Shown in pieces: positions 8,696 to 17,579 of a stretch of DNA of 64,000 nucleotides. The notes beneath the pieces were generated by a model that was not told the origin of the DNA, did not search any database, and was given only the letters and a program-made list of their open reading frames with translations. Source of the DNA: Clostridiaceae bacterium (GTDB lineage Bacteria > Bacillota > Clostridia > Lachnospirales > Lachnospiraceae); NCBI GenBank assembly GCA_902362865.1, contig CABIYE010000008.1, positions 46,968 through 110,967 of the forward strand, in the 5' to 3' direction. Position numbers and translations under genes: made by a program. Numbering within the stretch: position 1 is the stretch's first letter; each line of letters opens with the position of its first letter.

Positions 8696-9763
8696 ATGGG
8701 ATTATCGGTTGATATAAAAAAAGTACTGGGAGATTTCCGGTTGGATGTCCGGTTCCGGAGCGGAGCGTCCCGTATAGGAATCCTTGGAGCGTCCGGTTGT
8801 GGGAAAAGCCTGACGCTGAAAAGTATTGCGGGGATCGAGACACCGGATGAGGGGACGATTCTTATAAATGATACAGTTGTTTTCCATTCCGGGCAGAAAG
8901 TGAATGTCCCGCCGCAGAAGCGTAAGATTGGATATTTGTTTCAGAATTATGCTTTGTTTCCCACGATGACAGTGGAAAGAAATATAGCTGCCGGTCTGAA
9001 GGGAACGAAGCGGGAGAAAAAAGAGAGGGTTCGGGAGATGGTATGCAGGTTCCATCTGGAAGGGCTGGAGAAGCGTCTTCCCGGAGAATTATCTGGCGGA
9101 CAGCAGCAGAGGGCTGCCCTTGCAAGGATTATGGCATATGAACCGGATGTGATTTTGCTGGATGAACCATTTTCGGCGCTGGATATGTTCTTAAGGGATC
9201 GTTTACAGCAGGAGATGATGGAGATGCTTAAGGGGTACGGAGGCACTGCGATTATGGTATCCCACGACAGAGATGAAATTTACCGGTTTAGTGAGGACCT
9301 TCTGATTATGGATCAGGGGATGACAGTGGCGTTCGGAGAGACCCGGGTATTATTCAGGAATCCTGGGAAAAAGGCAGCCGCACGTTTGACAGGATGTAAG
9401 AATTTTTCAAGAATACAGAGACTGGATGCACACAGGCTGCAGGCGCTTGACTGGGGAATCGAGTTGGAAGTAGCAGAGACAATAGAAGAAGATGTTACGA
9501 AGATTGGTTTTCGGGCGCATGAATTTGTCCCGATTTGGGGCGAACGGAAGAAAAATTGTATTAGGGTGCAGGTTGCCGGAAGTGCAGAATTGCCATTTGA
9601 AAAGAATTTTTATCTCACTCCTGAGGGAGAAGAGAAGGAAGGAAGGGAGGATATCTGTTGGTTTTTGCAGCGTGACAGGTGGGAGCGTATGAAAGAGAAG
9701 GGGATGCCGGATTATCTGCAGTTTCCCCAGGATCATATTTTGCTTTTAAAAGAGGATTGTTAG
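8696..9763 (+). CDS. modC: Molybdate ABC transporter ATPase ModC
   Basis: ATPase subunit of the molybdate importer. Walker A is GASGCGKS (about residues 30-37), the Q-loop lies in FQNYALFP, the signature is LSGGQQQR and Walker B is VILLDEPFSALD. A C-terminal region of about 120 residues follows the ATPase and corresponds to the regulatory extension of ModC-type ATPases; a clear TOBE/MOP repeat is not obvious by eye. Six nucleotides after modB. Last gene before a new promoter for xpt. Confidence 0.94.
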   Translation: MGLSVDIKKVLGDFRLDVRFRSGASRIGILGASGCGKSLTLKSIAGIETPDEGTILINDTVVFHSGQKVNVPPQKRKIGYLFQNYALFPTMTVERNIAAGLKGTKREKKERVREMVCRFHLEGLEKRLPGELSGGQQQRAALARIMAYEPDVILLDEPFSALDMFLRDRLQQEMMEMLKGYGGTAIMVSHDRDEIYRFSEDLLIMDQGMTVAFGETRVLFRNPGKKAAARLTGCKNFSRIQRLDAHRLQALDWGIELEVAETIEEDVTKIGFRAHEFVPIWGERKKNCIRVQVAGSAELPFEKNFYLTPEGEEKEGREDICWFLQRDRWERMKEKGMPDYLQFPQDHILLLKEDC

Positions 9764-9783
9764 TGGTTTTCTCTTCTTAATTA

Positions 9784-9812
9784 TTTACAATAAAATCAGA
9801 AGCTGGTATAAT
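9784..9812 (+). promoter_or_regulatory. Sigma-A-type promoter of xpt
   Basis: TTTACA (9784-9789), a 17-bp spacer and TATAAT (9807-9812). The leader to the xpt start is only about 30 nt, too short for a purine riboswitch. Confidence 0.7.
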
Positions 9813-9851
9813 TTTGTTCAAATAAACGGAAGAAGGAAGTAGAGAAAGGAC

Positions 9852-10436
9852 ATGGAACTTTTAAAAGAGCGTATACGGAAAGACGGCATAATCAAGCCGG
9901 GAAATGTTCTGAAGGTTGATAATTTCTTAAATCACCAGATGGATATTCAGTTATTCAATGAGATTGGAAAGGAATTTAAGCGGCGCTTTGCGGATGTGAA
10001 GGTGGACAGGATCCTTACGATTGAAGCGTCGGGCATTGGGATTGCGGCGGTTGTGGCACAGTATTTTGACTGCCCGGTGGTATTTGCCAAAAAATCACAG
10101 TCCATCAATCTGGACGGGACGATGTTGTCGACACAGATAGAATCCTTTACGCATAAGCGGACGTATGAGGTAATCGTGGCAAGCCGTTTTATTAAGCCGG
10201 GGGAGAATATTCTGGTTATTGATGACTTTATGGCAAATGGCTGTGCGGCATTGGGGCTTGTACAATTAATTCATGATGCTCATGCAAATGTGGTCGGTAT
10301 CGGGATTGTAATTGAGAAAGGATTCCAGCAAGGCGGAGCGAAGCTGAGAGAACAGGGACTTCGGGTAGAGTCGCTGGCAATTGTGGATGCGATGGATGCG
10401 GATGCGCAGACCATTACATTCCGGGAAGATTCATAG
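9852..10436 (+). CDS. xpt: Xanthine phosphoribosyltransferase
   Basis: Purine salvage enzyme that joins xanthine to PRPP to make XMP. The 194-residue length is standard. The PRPP-binding loop is seen in ILVIDDFMANGCAALGL (about residues 120-136), and TIEASGIGIAAVVA is the second phosphate-binding loop. Its position inside a xanthine hydroxylase and molybdenum locus links salvage and oxidation of the same base. It has its own promoter and no riboswitch that I can see. Confidence 0.95.
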   Translation: MELLKERIRKDGIIKPGNVLKVDNFLNHQMDIQLFNEIGKEFKRRFADVKVDRILTIEASGIGIAAVVAQYFDCPVVFAKKSQSINLDGTMLSTQIESFTHKRTYEVIVASRFIKPGENILVIDDFMANGCAALGLVQLIHDAHANVVGIGIVIEKGFQQGGAKLREQGLRVESLAIVDAMDADAQTITFREDS

Positions 10437-10448
10437 GGGTAATTTTTT

Positions 10449-10471
10449 AGGTGGGCATAAAATACCCACCT
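10449..10471 (+). terminator. Hairpin between xpt and moaC, weak terminator or attenuator
   Basis: AGGTGGG / CCCACCT stem (10449-10455, 10465-10471), 9-nt loop, followed only by TTTG. The short U-run suggests partial read-through into moaC. Confidence 0.45.
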
Positions 10472-10495
10472 TTGTTATGTAAAAGGAGAAGCAAA

Positions 10496-10984
10496 ATGGG
10501 GGATTTTACACATTTTAATGAGCAGGGGAAGGCAAAGATGGTAGATGTAGGGGATAAGCCTGTGTCCCACAGGACTGCGGTGGCAGCCGCCAGTGTCAAG
10601 GTGAACCGGGAGACGTTCCGGCTTATCCAGAGTGGAGGGATGAAAAAAGGGGACGTACTGACAGTGGCTCAGATTGCGGGAATCATGGGGGCGAAAAAGA
10701 CATGGGAATTGATTCCCATGTGTCATCCCATTTTTTTGCAGGGGATTGATCTGAATTTCCACCTGGAGGAGAAGGATTATAGCATAAGAATCCGGGCGTC
10801 CGTTAAATGTGATGGGAAAACAGGGGTAGAGATGGAAGCCCTTACTGCTGTCTCTGTGGCAGCGCTGACGGTGTACGATATGTGTAAGGCAGTACAGAAG
10901 GACATTGAGATTACGGATATCCGGCTGCTGCATAAATCCGGCGGCGTTCATGGAGCGTTTGCCAGAGAGGAAGGACAGGAATGA
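10496..10984 (+). CDS. moaC: Cyclic pyranopterin monophosphate synthase MoaC
   Basis: Second enzyme of molybdopterin synthesis, converting the MoaA product to cyclic pyranopterin monophosphate. MCHP (in LIPMCHPI) and KSGG near the end are the conserved active-site motifs; 162 residues is the family length. The start is ATG 10496 with AAAGGAG upstream; the earlier GTG at 10451 lies in the preceding hairpin. It overlaps yqeC by 4 nt (ATGA). Confidence 0.96.
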   Translation: MGDFTHFNEQGKAKMVDVGDKPVSHRTAVAAASVKVNRETFRLIQSGGMKKGDVLTVAQIAGIMGAKKTWELIPMCHPIFLQGIDLNFHLEEKDYSIRIRASVKCDGKTGVEMEALTAVSVAALTVYDMCKAVQKDIEITDIRLLHKSGGVHGAFAREEGQE

Positions 10985-11724
10985 GGGTGGTAGAAGGAAC
11001 CCTGCCATTCCTTGAGGAAAAGGAACATAGAATTGCCCTTGTAGGCGCCGGAGGAAAGACAACGCTTATGTATGCGCTGGCAGAAGAATATACAAAAAGA
11101 GGAATCCGCGTGCTGGTGACTACCACTACCCATATTTATCAACCCCAAAAGAGAATCTGGGCGCGAAGTGCAGAGGAAGCAGAAAGGCTTTGGAAAGCGG
11201 GACAGTATGCAGTGGTGGGTGAAGAAGCTGAGAATGGGAAATTAAAAGCACTCACGGAGGCAGAATTGCGGGAATATATGCAGATAGCGCAGGTTGTCCT
11301 GGTTGAAGCAGATGGGGCAAAGGGGAAACCTTGCAAGGTGCCGGCAGATTTTGAACCGGTTATACCTGATGAATGTGATATTGTCATTGGTGTTATGGGG
11401 ATGGATGCTCTTTTTAGAACGGTAGGGGAAGCTTGTTTTCGGGAAAAAGAGGCAGAGATACATTTTCATCTGAAACCGGAGAGAGTGCTGACGGAAGAAG
11501 TGCTGGCGGAAATTCTTGCATCTGAAGAAGGAACCCGGAAAAATGTCGGCGGAAGGGAGTACTTCGTAGTTCTCAACAAGTGTGACGACGAAGAGCGGCT
11601 CCGAAGCGGAAGGAAAATCCTGAAGATGCTGAAAGCAAAGAGAGTGTACCAGGGAATCCTCACTAGCTTTTATGCGGAACATATTCTGGGAAGGGAGCGT
11701 GCAGAGATATGGAACAGAAGCTGA
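10981..11724 (+). CDS. yqeC: Selenium-dependent molybdenum hydroxylase accessory protein YqeC
   Basis: Putative nucleotide-binding protein of the selenium-dependent molybdenum hydroxylase system. The N-terminus has a P-loop-like VGAGGKTTLMYAL (about residues 21-33), TTTTHIY follows, and LVEADGAKGKP (about 109-119) is the family hallmark. FVVLNKCDDEE resembles an NKxD-like guanine motif. Family knowledge: yqeC and yqeB co-occur with selD and molybdenum hydroxylases; the biochemical step is not settled. Translationally coupled to moaC by an ATGA overlap. Confidence 0.9.
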   Translation: MRVVEGTLPFLEEKEHRIALVGAGGKTTLMYALAEEYTKRGIRVLVTTTTHIYQPQKRIWARSAEEAERLWKAGQYAVVGEEAENGKLKALTEAELREYMQIAQVVLVEADGAKGKPCKVPADFEPVIPDECDIVIGVMGMDALFRTVGEACFREKEAEIHFHLKPERVLTEEVLAEILASEEGTRKNVGGREYFVVLNKCDDEERLRSGRKILKMLKAKRVYQGILTSFYAEHILGRERAEIWNRS

Positions 11725-12533
11725 TTGTTGTACGGGGCGGAGGTGATCTGGCAACGGGCACGATCCATCGGCTCTGGTCGGCAGAGCTTCCGGTGCTGGT
11801 ATTGGAGACGGAACATCCGGCAGCGATTCGTCGCCAGGTGTCGGTCAGTGAGGCCGTTTATGATGGACAGGCTGTTGTAGAAGATATGACGGCGGTGTGC
11901 ATCAGCAATTGTGAGAAGGTATGGGATGTTCTGGCAAAGAGAAAGGTACCGGTTCTGGTTGACCCGGAAGGAATGTCTATTCAGAAACTTTGCCCTGTGG
12001 TGGTGGTGGATGCTATCCTTGCCAAAAAGAATCTGGGGACGCATAGAGCGATGGCGCCTCTTACTGTGGCGTTGGGGCCTGGATTTGAGGCAGGAAGAGA
12101 TGTGGATGTGGTGATTGAGACGAAACGGGGACATAATCTGGGAAGAGTTATAAGATCAGGATCGGCTGCTGCGAACACAGGAATTCCGGGAAGGATTGAT
12201 GGTTATGCCAAAGAAAGGGTGATGCATTCGACAGAACAGGGAGTTTTCCATAACATCCGGAAGATAGGAGATATTGTGGAGAAGGGAGAGCCGATTGGAT
12301 GGATTGAGAAGAGAGATGGCGGCAGTGTTCCGGTTACTGCCACTATACCGGGGCTTCTGCGGGGGCTTCTGCGGGAAGGGTGCGAGATTCCTGTGGGATT
12401 TAAGATTGCGGATATTGATCCCCGAAAAGAAGAATTTAAGAATTGTTTCACCATATCAGATAAAGCAAGATGCATCGGGGGAAGTGTGTTGGAGGTTATC
12501 GTTCCATGTTTTCTTCATAAATATGTGCAATAG
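11709..12533 (+). CDS. yqeB: Selenium-dependent molybdenum hydroxylase system protein YqeB
   Basis: A 274-residue member of the YqeB/EF2563 family, found with selenium-requiring molybdenum hydroxylases and implicated in providing the labile selenium of their cofactor. Visible features are the N-terminal VVRGGGDLATGTIHRLW (Rossmann-like), GPGFEAGRDVDVVIET, RGHNLGRVI and a C-terminal lipoyl-like hairpin region (IGDIVEKGEPIGWIE). It overlaps yqeC by 16 nt. No selD or other sel gene is in the window, so selenophosphate must come from elsewhere in the genome. Confidence 0.9.
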   Translation: MEQKLIVVRGGGDLATGTIHRLWSAELPVLVLETEHPAAIRRQVSVSEAVYDGQAVVEDMTAVCISNCEKVWDVLAKRKVPVLVDPEGMSIQKLCPVVVVDAILAKKNLGTHRAMAPLTVALGPGFEAGRDVDVVIETKRGHNLGRVIRSGSAAANTGIPGRIDGYAKERVMHSTEQGVFHNIRKIGDIVEKGEPIGWIEKRDGGSVPVTATIPGLLRGLLREGCEIPVGFKIADIDPRKEEFKNCFTISDKARCIGGSVLEVIVPCFLHKYVQ

Positions 12534-12557
12534 GGGTCGCAAAAGTCATAGATTCTA

Positions 12558-12566
12558 TGCTATAAT
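12558..12566 (+). promoter_or_regulatory. Extended -10 promoter of the permease-hydroxylase operon
   Basis: TGC directly before TATAAT (12561-12566) makes an extended -10 box; no good -35 is seen. A small CATAG / CTATG dyad overlaps its upstream edge and could bind a regulator. It lies 42 nt upstream of the permease gene. Confidence 0.5.
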
Positions 12567-12607
12567 AGGCTGACTATTTAAGGAGAAAATTATCTAAGGA
12601 GGAAATT

Positions 12608-14008
12608 ATGAGAGAAAATCATTCTAAGGCGGAGACCGCTATGGGTACTCCGTATCAATTTGAAGGAAAGCTTCCGCTGAAACAGGCAATCCCGTTGGGG
12701 CTTCAGCATGTTTTAGCAATGTTTGTGGGGAACCTTACTCCGATTCTTATTATTACAGCGGCATGCGGTGCCGAAGATTTTGCAGCTGTTCAGGTGACGC
12801 TTCTTCAGAACGCGATGTTGATAGCGGGAATTGTTACTTTGGTGCAGCTTTATTCTATCGGGCCGATTGGAGGGAAGGTGCCGATTATCATGGGAACCAG
12901 TTCCGGCTTTATTGGCGTATTCCAGAGTGTTGTGAATATAATGGGTGGCGGTGTTGTCGCTTATGGCGCGATTATGGGAGCCAGTCTGATCGGAGGTTTG
13001 TTCGAGACGGTATTAGGAGCATTCTTAAAGCCATTGCGCCGCTTTTTCCCGGCGGTTGTGACCGGGACGGTTGTTTTGGCTATTGGTCTGTCTCTGATCA
13101 GTGTAGGTGTAGGCTCTTTCGGAGGCGGTTCGTCTGCGAACGATTATGGTTCTGCAGAAAATCTTCTGATTGCGCTGGTTGTTATGATTATCATCCTGGT
13201 GCTTAAGCACGGGACAAAGGGACTGACAAGTTCTTCCTGTATTTTGATTGGTATTATTATTGGCTATATTATCTGTGGCGTGCTGTCTTTCATCCTTCCG
13301 ACTACTGCTGTAAATGCAGATGGCGTAGAGTACACAAAAGCATGGGTGCTGAACTGGGATAAGGTGGCACAGGCAAAATGGTTTGCAGTTCCGCAGATTA
13401 TGCCTGTAAAGCCGGTCTTCGACCTTCGTGCTATTGTTCCGGTTATGATTATGTTTATTGTTACTGCTGTAGAGACTGTGGGAGATATTTCCGGCTGTAT
13501 GGAAGGCGGTATGGGAAGAGAGGCCAGCGATAGTGAACTGGCAGGCGGTGTTATGTGCGATGGTATCGGTTCTTCCTTCGCTGCCCTTTTTGGTGTGCTG
13601 CCGAATACATCTTTCAGCCAGAATGTAGGACTCGTTACTATGACGAAGATTGTCAACCGTTTTGCATTGGGCTGTGGTGCAGTTTTCCTGATTCTCTGTG
13701 GACTCCTGCCAAAGCTTGCAGCGCTGGTATCAATTATGCCCCAGTGTGTACTTGGCGGAGCGGCAGTTATTATGTTCTCTTCTATCGTAATGAGTGGTAT
13801 CCAGCTGATTACTAAAGAGCCGTTGACGGCCCGCAATATGACGATTGTGTCGGTGGCTCTTGGCCTTGGATACGGAATCGGGGCAAATAGCGCAATTCTT
13901 GCAGGGCTTCCAGATTTTGTTGCCTTGATTTTCGGCGGCTCAGGAATTGTGCCTGCTGCATTTGTGGCAATTATTCTGAATATTCTGCTTCCAAAAGAGG
14001 AAGCCTAA
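12608..14008 (+). CDS. NCS2-family xanthine/urate permease
   Basis: Membrane proton symporter for oxidised purines, 466 residues with about 12-14 membrane spans. The NCS2 signature PNTSFSQNVGLVTMTKIVNR (about residues 333-352) resembles xanthine/urate members (PbuX, UacT) more than uracil permeases. VTAVETVGDISG (about 291-302) carries the conserved Glu of the substrate site. AAGGAGG-like sites precede the ATG. It lies directly upstream of the hydroxylase subunits, so xanthine, urate or a related purine is the likely cargo. Confidence 0.9.
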   Translation: MRENHSKAETAMGTPYQFEGKLPLKQAIPLGLQHVLAMFVGNLTPILIITAACGAEDFAAVQVTLLQNAMLIAGIVTLVQLYSIGPIGGKVPIIMGTSSGFIGVFQSVVNIMGGGVVAYGAIMGASLIGGLFETVLGAFLKPLRRFFPAVVTGTVVLAIGLSLISVGVGSFGGGSSANDYGSAENLLIALVVMIIILVLKHGTKGLTSSSCILIGIIIGYIICGVLSFILPTTAVNADGVEYTKAWVLNWDKVAQAKWFAVPQIMPVKPVFDLRAIVPVMIMFIVTAVETVGDISGCMEGGMGREASDSELAGGVMCDGIGSSFAALFGVLPNTSFSQNVGLVTMTKIVNRFALGCGAVFLILCGLLPKLAALVSIMPQCVLGGAAVIMFSSIVMSGIQLITKEPLTARNMTIVSVALGLGYGIGANSAILAGLPDFVALIFGGSGIVPAAFVAIILNILLPKEEA

Positions 14009-14030
14009 TTACATTCGGAGGTAAGGAAAG

Positions 14031-14822
14031 ATGCTTTCATTTAATCAATATGTGCGGGCACAGAGTCTGGAAGAAGCATATACGTTGTGCCAGAAAAAGA
14101 GTAATGTGGTGCTCGGCGGCATGCTGTGGCTGAAAATGCAGAAGAAAAATGCCGGAACGGCGATTGATCTGTGTGATCTTGGCTTGGATCAGATTGAAGA
14201 GTCGGAAGAAGAATACCGGATTGGGGCCATGGTTTCCTTAAGGACGCTGGAGAATCATGCCGGGTTAAATGCTTTGACACAGGGAGCGATGGCAGAAGCA
14301 GTGAAGCATATTGTAGGTGTGCAGTTCCGCAATTTGGCAACGGCAGGTGGAAGTATATATGGGCGCTTTGGTTTTTCGGATGTTATGACTTTATTTATGG
14401 CGTTGGATGCGAAAGTGGAATTGTACCATGCAGGTGTGATGGAAATCCGGGAATTTGCAGGATTTTCACGGACAAACCGGGATATTCTGACGTATATTAT
14501 CATTCCGAAGACATCCAGAAAAACGGTGTACCTCTCCATGAGGAATACGGAGACGGATTTTCCGGTACTTACCTGTGCTGTATCCGTTCTGGATGGCAGA
14601 TATAGCTGTGTAGTGGGTGCACGTCCGGCACTGGCGCAGGTCTATGAGGATGAGAAGAATCTGCTTGCCCATGGGGACACAGCAGAATCGGCGGCCGCAT
14701 TTGCCGCAGATATTGCTTCCAGGGCGGAGTTTGCGGGAAATATGAGAGGCAGCGCTGCATACCGTAGAAAATTGTGTGAGGTGCTGGTGCGCCGTGCCGT
14801 ACTTGCATTGCAGGAGGTCTGA
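14031..14822 (+). CDS. Molybdenum hydroxylase FAD-binding subunit (XdhB type)
   Basis: FAD subunit of a three-subunit xanthine dehydrogenase-like enzyme; it takes electrons from the 2Fe-2S subunit. The flavin motifs of the CO dehydrogenase/xanthine dehydrogenase family are seen in NVVLGGMLWL and VQFRNLATAGGSIYGRFGFSDV. At 263 residues it is slightly short of the usual 280-300. It overlaps the next gene by 1 nt. Confidence 0.92.
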   Translation: MLSFNQYVRAQSLEEAYTLCQKKSNVVLGGMLWLKMQKKNAGTAIDLCDLGLDQIEESEEEYRIGAMVSLRTLENHAGLNALTQGAMAEAVKHIVGVQFRNLATAGGSIYGRFGFSDVMTLFMALDAKVELYHAGVMEIREFAGFSRTNRDILTYIIIPKTSRKTVYLSMRNTETDFPVLTCAVSVLDGRYSCVVGARPALAQVYEDEKNLLAHGDTAESAAAFAADIASRAEFAGNMRGSAAYRRKLCEVLVRRAVLALQEV

Positions 14823-15283
14823 TGATGGAGATTGAATTGACTTTAAATGGGAAGAAGATTCAGGCAGCAGTTTCAGCAGATATGCTGCTGATAGATTTTG
14901 TGAGGGCACAGGGATGTTTTTCTGTGAAACGTGGCTGTGAGACTGCCAATTGCGGGCTCTGTACGGTATTGATGGATGACGTTCCGGTATTATCTTGCAG
15001 CGTACTTGCGGCGCGGGCAGCAGGGCACAAAATCCAGACATTAGAGGGGCTTCAGGAAGAAGCGGAAGAATTTGTGGGCTTTATTGCAGACCAGGGGGCA
15101 GAGCAGTGTGGTTTCTGTAATCCGGGCTTTGTGATGAATACGATTGCGCTTCTTCGGGAGAATCCGGATCCTTCTGATGATGAAATCAAAGCGTATCTCG
15201 CAGGGAATTTATGCAGGTGCTCCGGATATGACGGACAGCTTCGCGGCATCCGTGCATATCTGAATTGGAAGAAAGGGGTGTAG
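14822..15283 (+). CDS. Molybdenum hydroxylase 2Fe-2S subunit (XdhC type)
   Basis: A 153-residue iron-sulfur subunit that relays electrons from the molybdenum centre to FAD. The plant-type ferredoxin cluster ligands are in GCETANCGLC with a further Cys near 60. The second, helical-domain cluster ligands are CGFCNPG and CRCSGY. Two adjacent ATGs (14822, 14825) are possible starts. Not to be confused with the XdhC maturation factor at 4069-5124. Confidence 0.94.
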   Translation: MMEIELTLNGKKIQAAVSADMLLIDFVRAQGCFSVKRGCETANCGLCTVLMDDVPVLSCSVLAARAAGHKIQTLEGLQEEAEEFVGFIADQGAEQCGFCNPGFVMNTIALLRENPDPSDDEIKAYLAGNLCRCSGYDGQLRGIRAYLNWKKGV

Positions 15284-15287
15284 AGGC

Positions 15288-17579
15288 TTGGAAGAGAATT
15301 TGAAAACGGTAGGCAGGTCTGTCCGCAAGAAGGATGCCATGCAGCTCCTTTTGGGAAAACCTGTCTACATGGACGATATTACGCCTTCGGATGCATTGTC
15401 GGTAAAGGTTCTCAGAAGTCCTCATGCCCATGCGTTGATAGAGGATATCAAGACGGAGATTGCATTAAAGGTTCCGGGAATCGTGGGAATTTATACGTAT
15501 AAAGATGTGCCGCAGAAGCGTTTTACCATGGCAGGGCAGACCTATCCTGAGCCCTCGCCTTATGATAGGCTTCTTCTGGATAAGAGAGTCAGGTTTGTGG
15601 GAGACGCAGTTGCAATTGTAGCAGGAGAGACAGAAAAAGCAGTGGAGCGGGCGCTTAAGCTGATTAAGGTTACTTATCAGGTATTAGAGCCTGTTCTGGA
15701 TTTCCGGACAGCGAAGGATCATAAGATTCTGGTTCATCCAGAAGATAATTGGCAGTCGTTGTGTCCTGTGGGAGCAGATAATCAGAGGAATCTCTGTGCC
15801 AGTGAAGAATCCTCAAGCGGTGATGTGGATGCTGTTTTTGCGGATTGTGACGAGATTGTTGAACATACGTATCATGTGAAGGCGTGTCAGCAGGCTATGA
15901 TGGAGACTTTCCGCACTTATACGGAAATAGATCGCTATGGAAGACTTCATGTAATCAGTTCTACACAGATTGTATTCCACTGCCGCCGTATTATTGCAAA
16001 TGCACTGGATATTCCGAAGTCAAAGGTTCGTGTGGAGAAGCCGCGGATCGGAGGAGGCTTTGGCGCTAAGCAGACGGTGGTTGCGGAAGTATATCCTGCC
16101 TTCGTAACTTGGAAGACCAAACGACCGGCGAAGATGATTTATTCCAGAGAAGAGTGCCAGACGGCAGGGAGTCCCCGCCATGAGATGGAAGTGCATGTGA
16201 AACTGGGAGCATCAAAGGAGGGGAAAATCCGCGCCTTGGACGTTTATACCTTGTCCAATACAGGAGCCTTTGGGGAGCATGGTCCTACGACGGTAGGACT
16301 GTCCGGTCACAAATCCATTCCCCTCTATACAGGTGGACTGGAGGCGCACCGTTTTTCTTATGATGTGGTTTATACCAATATGCAGGCGGCAGGGGCTTAC
16401 CGTGGATATGGTGCAACCCAGGGGATTTTCGCATTGGAGAGTGCAGTGAATGAATTGGCTGACCGATTGAAAATGGATCCGCTTGTGCTTCGGGAGAAGA
16501 ATATTGTACGGGAAGGTATGATGATGCCGGCTTATTATGGAGAGATGGCAAATGCCTGTGCCCTGGATCGTTGTATCGCACGCTGTAAAGAATTGTTCCG
16601 ATGGGAGGAAAAGTATCCTGTAAGGGATATGGGAAATGGGAAGGTAAGGACAGCAGGAGTTGCCCTGGCTATGCAGGGTTCTTGTATTTCAGGAGTAGAT
16701 GTGGGATCTGCTACCATAAAGCTTGGTGATGAAGGATTTTATAATCTGATTATCGGTGCGGCTGATATGGGGACAGGCTGCGACACGATTCTGGCGCAGA
16801 TGGCGGCAGAATGTATGGAATGTCCATTAGAGGATATAGAAGTTTTTGGCGCAGATACGGATTCCTCGCCTTATGATTCAGGTTCTTATGCTTCTTCCAC
16901 TACTTATCTTACCGGAAAGGCGGTAGAGGAAGCCTGTGAGAAGCTGAAAAGGAATCTGTGTAAGATTGCCGCAGGAATGATGGACTGTCAGGAAAATGAA
17001 GTGGAATTTACCGGAAATGGTGTGCGCAGGCTGGATGGGAATGGCTTTGTATCCAGAGCAGAGATAGCGGCAAAATCTATGATGTTTAATGATGTGGCGG
17101 CTCAGACTACAGCAACCACATGCTCGCCGGTATCGCCGCCGCCTTATATGGCAGGAATGGTGGAAATTGAGCTGGATAAGGAAACCGGGAAAGTCGAGAT
17201 ACTGAATTACACGGCAGTGGTGGACTGTGGGACGCCTATTAACCCGAATCTGGCGCGGATTCAGACAGAAGGCGGGCTGGTACAGGGAATCGGAATGGCG
17301 CTTTATGAGAATGTAACCTATTCTGCATCCGGCAAGATCCTGGAGAATTCTTTTATGCAGTATAAAATCCCTACCCGTCTGGATATGGGGCATCTGCAGG
17401 TAGAATTTGAATCCAGTTATGAGCCTACCGGCCCGTTTGGCGCCAAATCTATTGGTGAGATTGTTATTAATACACCGGCTCCGGCGCTGGCACATGCAAT
17501 TTATAATGCGACAGGTGTGTGGCACCGTACGCTGCCTATTACGCCGGAGAAAATTCTCATGGGGATAGAAGATGAATAA
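15288..17579 (+). CDS. Molybdenum hydroxylase catalytic subunit (xanthine dehydrogenase family)
   Basis: Molybdenum-binding subunit of 763 residues. RIGGGFGAKQ (about residues 250-259) and AYRGYGATQG are cofactor-binding loops. The catalytic Glu is Glu724 in GAKSIGE. The first codon appears to be TTG 15288, because the conserved N-terminus (VGRSVRKKDAMQLLLGKPVYMDDI) leaves no room for a later ATG. The yqeB/yqeC context indicates a selenium-containing cofactor. Xanthine is the favoured substrate from neighbours xpt and the NCS2 permease, but nicotinate or another purine cannot be excluded by eye. Confidence 0.93.
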   Translation: MEENLKTVGRSVRKKDAMQLLLGKPVYMDDITPSDALSVKVLRSPHAHALIEDIKTEIALKVPGIVGIYTYKDVPQKRFTMAGQTYPEPSPYDRLLLDKRVRFVGDAVAIVAGETEKAVERALKLIKVTYQVLEPVLDFRTAKDHKILVHPEDNWQSLCPVGADNQRNLCASEESSSGDVDAVFADCDEIVEHTYHVKACQQAMMETFRTYTEIDRYGRLHVISSTQIVFHCRRIIANALDIPKSKVRVEKPRIGGGFGAKQTVVAEVYPAFVTWKTKRPAKMIYSREECQTAGSPRHEMEVHVKLGASKEGKIRALDVYTLSNTGAFGEHGPTTVGLSGHKSIPLYTGGLEAHRFSYDVVYTNMQAAGAYRGYGATQGIFALESAVNELADRLKMDPLVLREKNIVREGMMMPAYYGEMANACALDRCIARCKELFRWEEKYPVRDMGNGKVRTAGVALAMQGSCISGVDVGSATIKLGDEGFYNLIIGAADMGTGCDTILAQMAAECMECPLEDIEVFGADTDSSPYDSGSYASSTTYLTGKAVEEACEKLKRNLCKIAAGMMDCQENEVEFTGNGVRRLDGNGFVSRAEIAAKSMMFNDVAAQTTATTCSPVSPPPYMAGMVEIELDKETGKVEILNYTAVVDCGTPINPNLARIQTEGGLVQGIGMALYENVTYSASGKILENSFMQYKIPTRLDMGHLQVEFESSYEPTGPFGAKSIGEIVINTPAPALAHAIYNATGVWHRTLPITPEKILMGIEDE

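Noticed and set aside
9764..9851. Purine riboswitch expected before xpt
   Set aside because: The leader after the promoter is only about 30 nt and shows none of the three-way junction sequence; the same holds upstream of the NCS2 permease.
10451..10495. Longer MoaC from GTG 10451
   Set aside because: The extra residues lie in the hairpin, have no ribosome site and are absent from the family.
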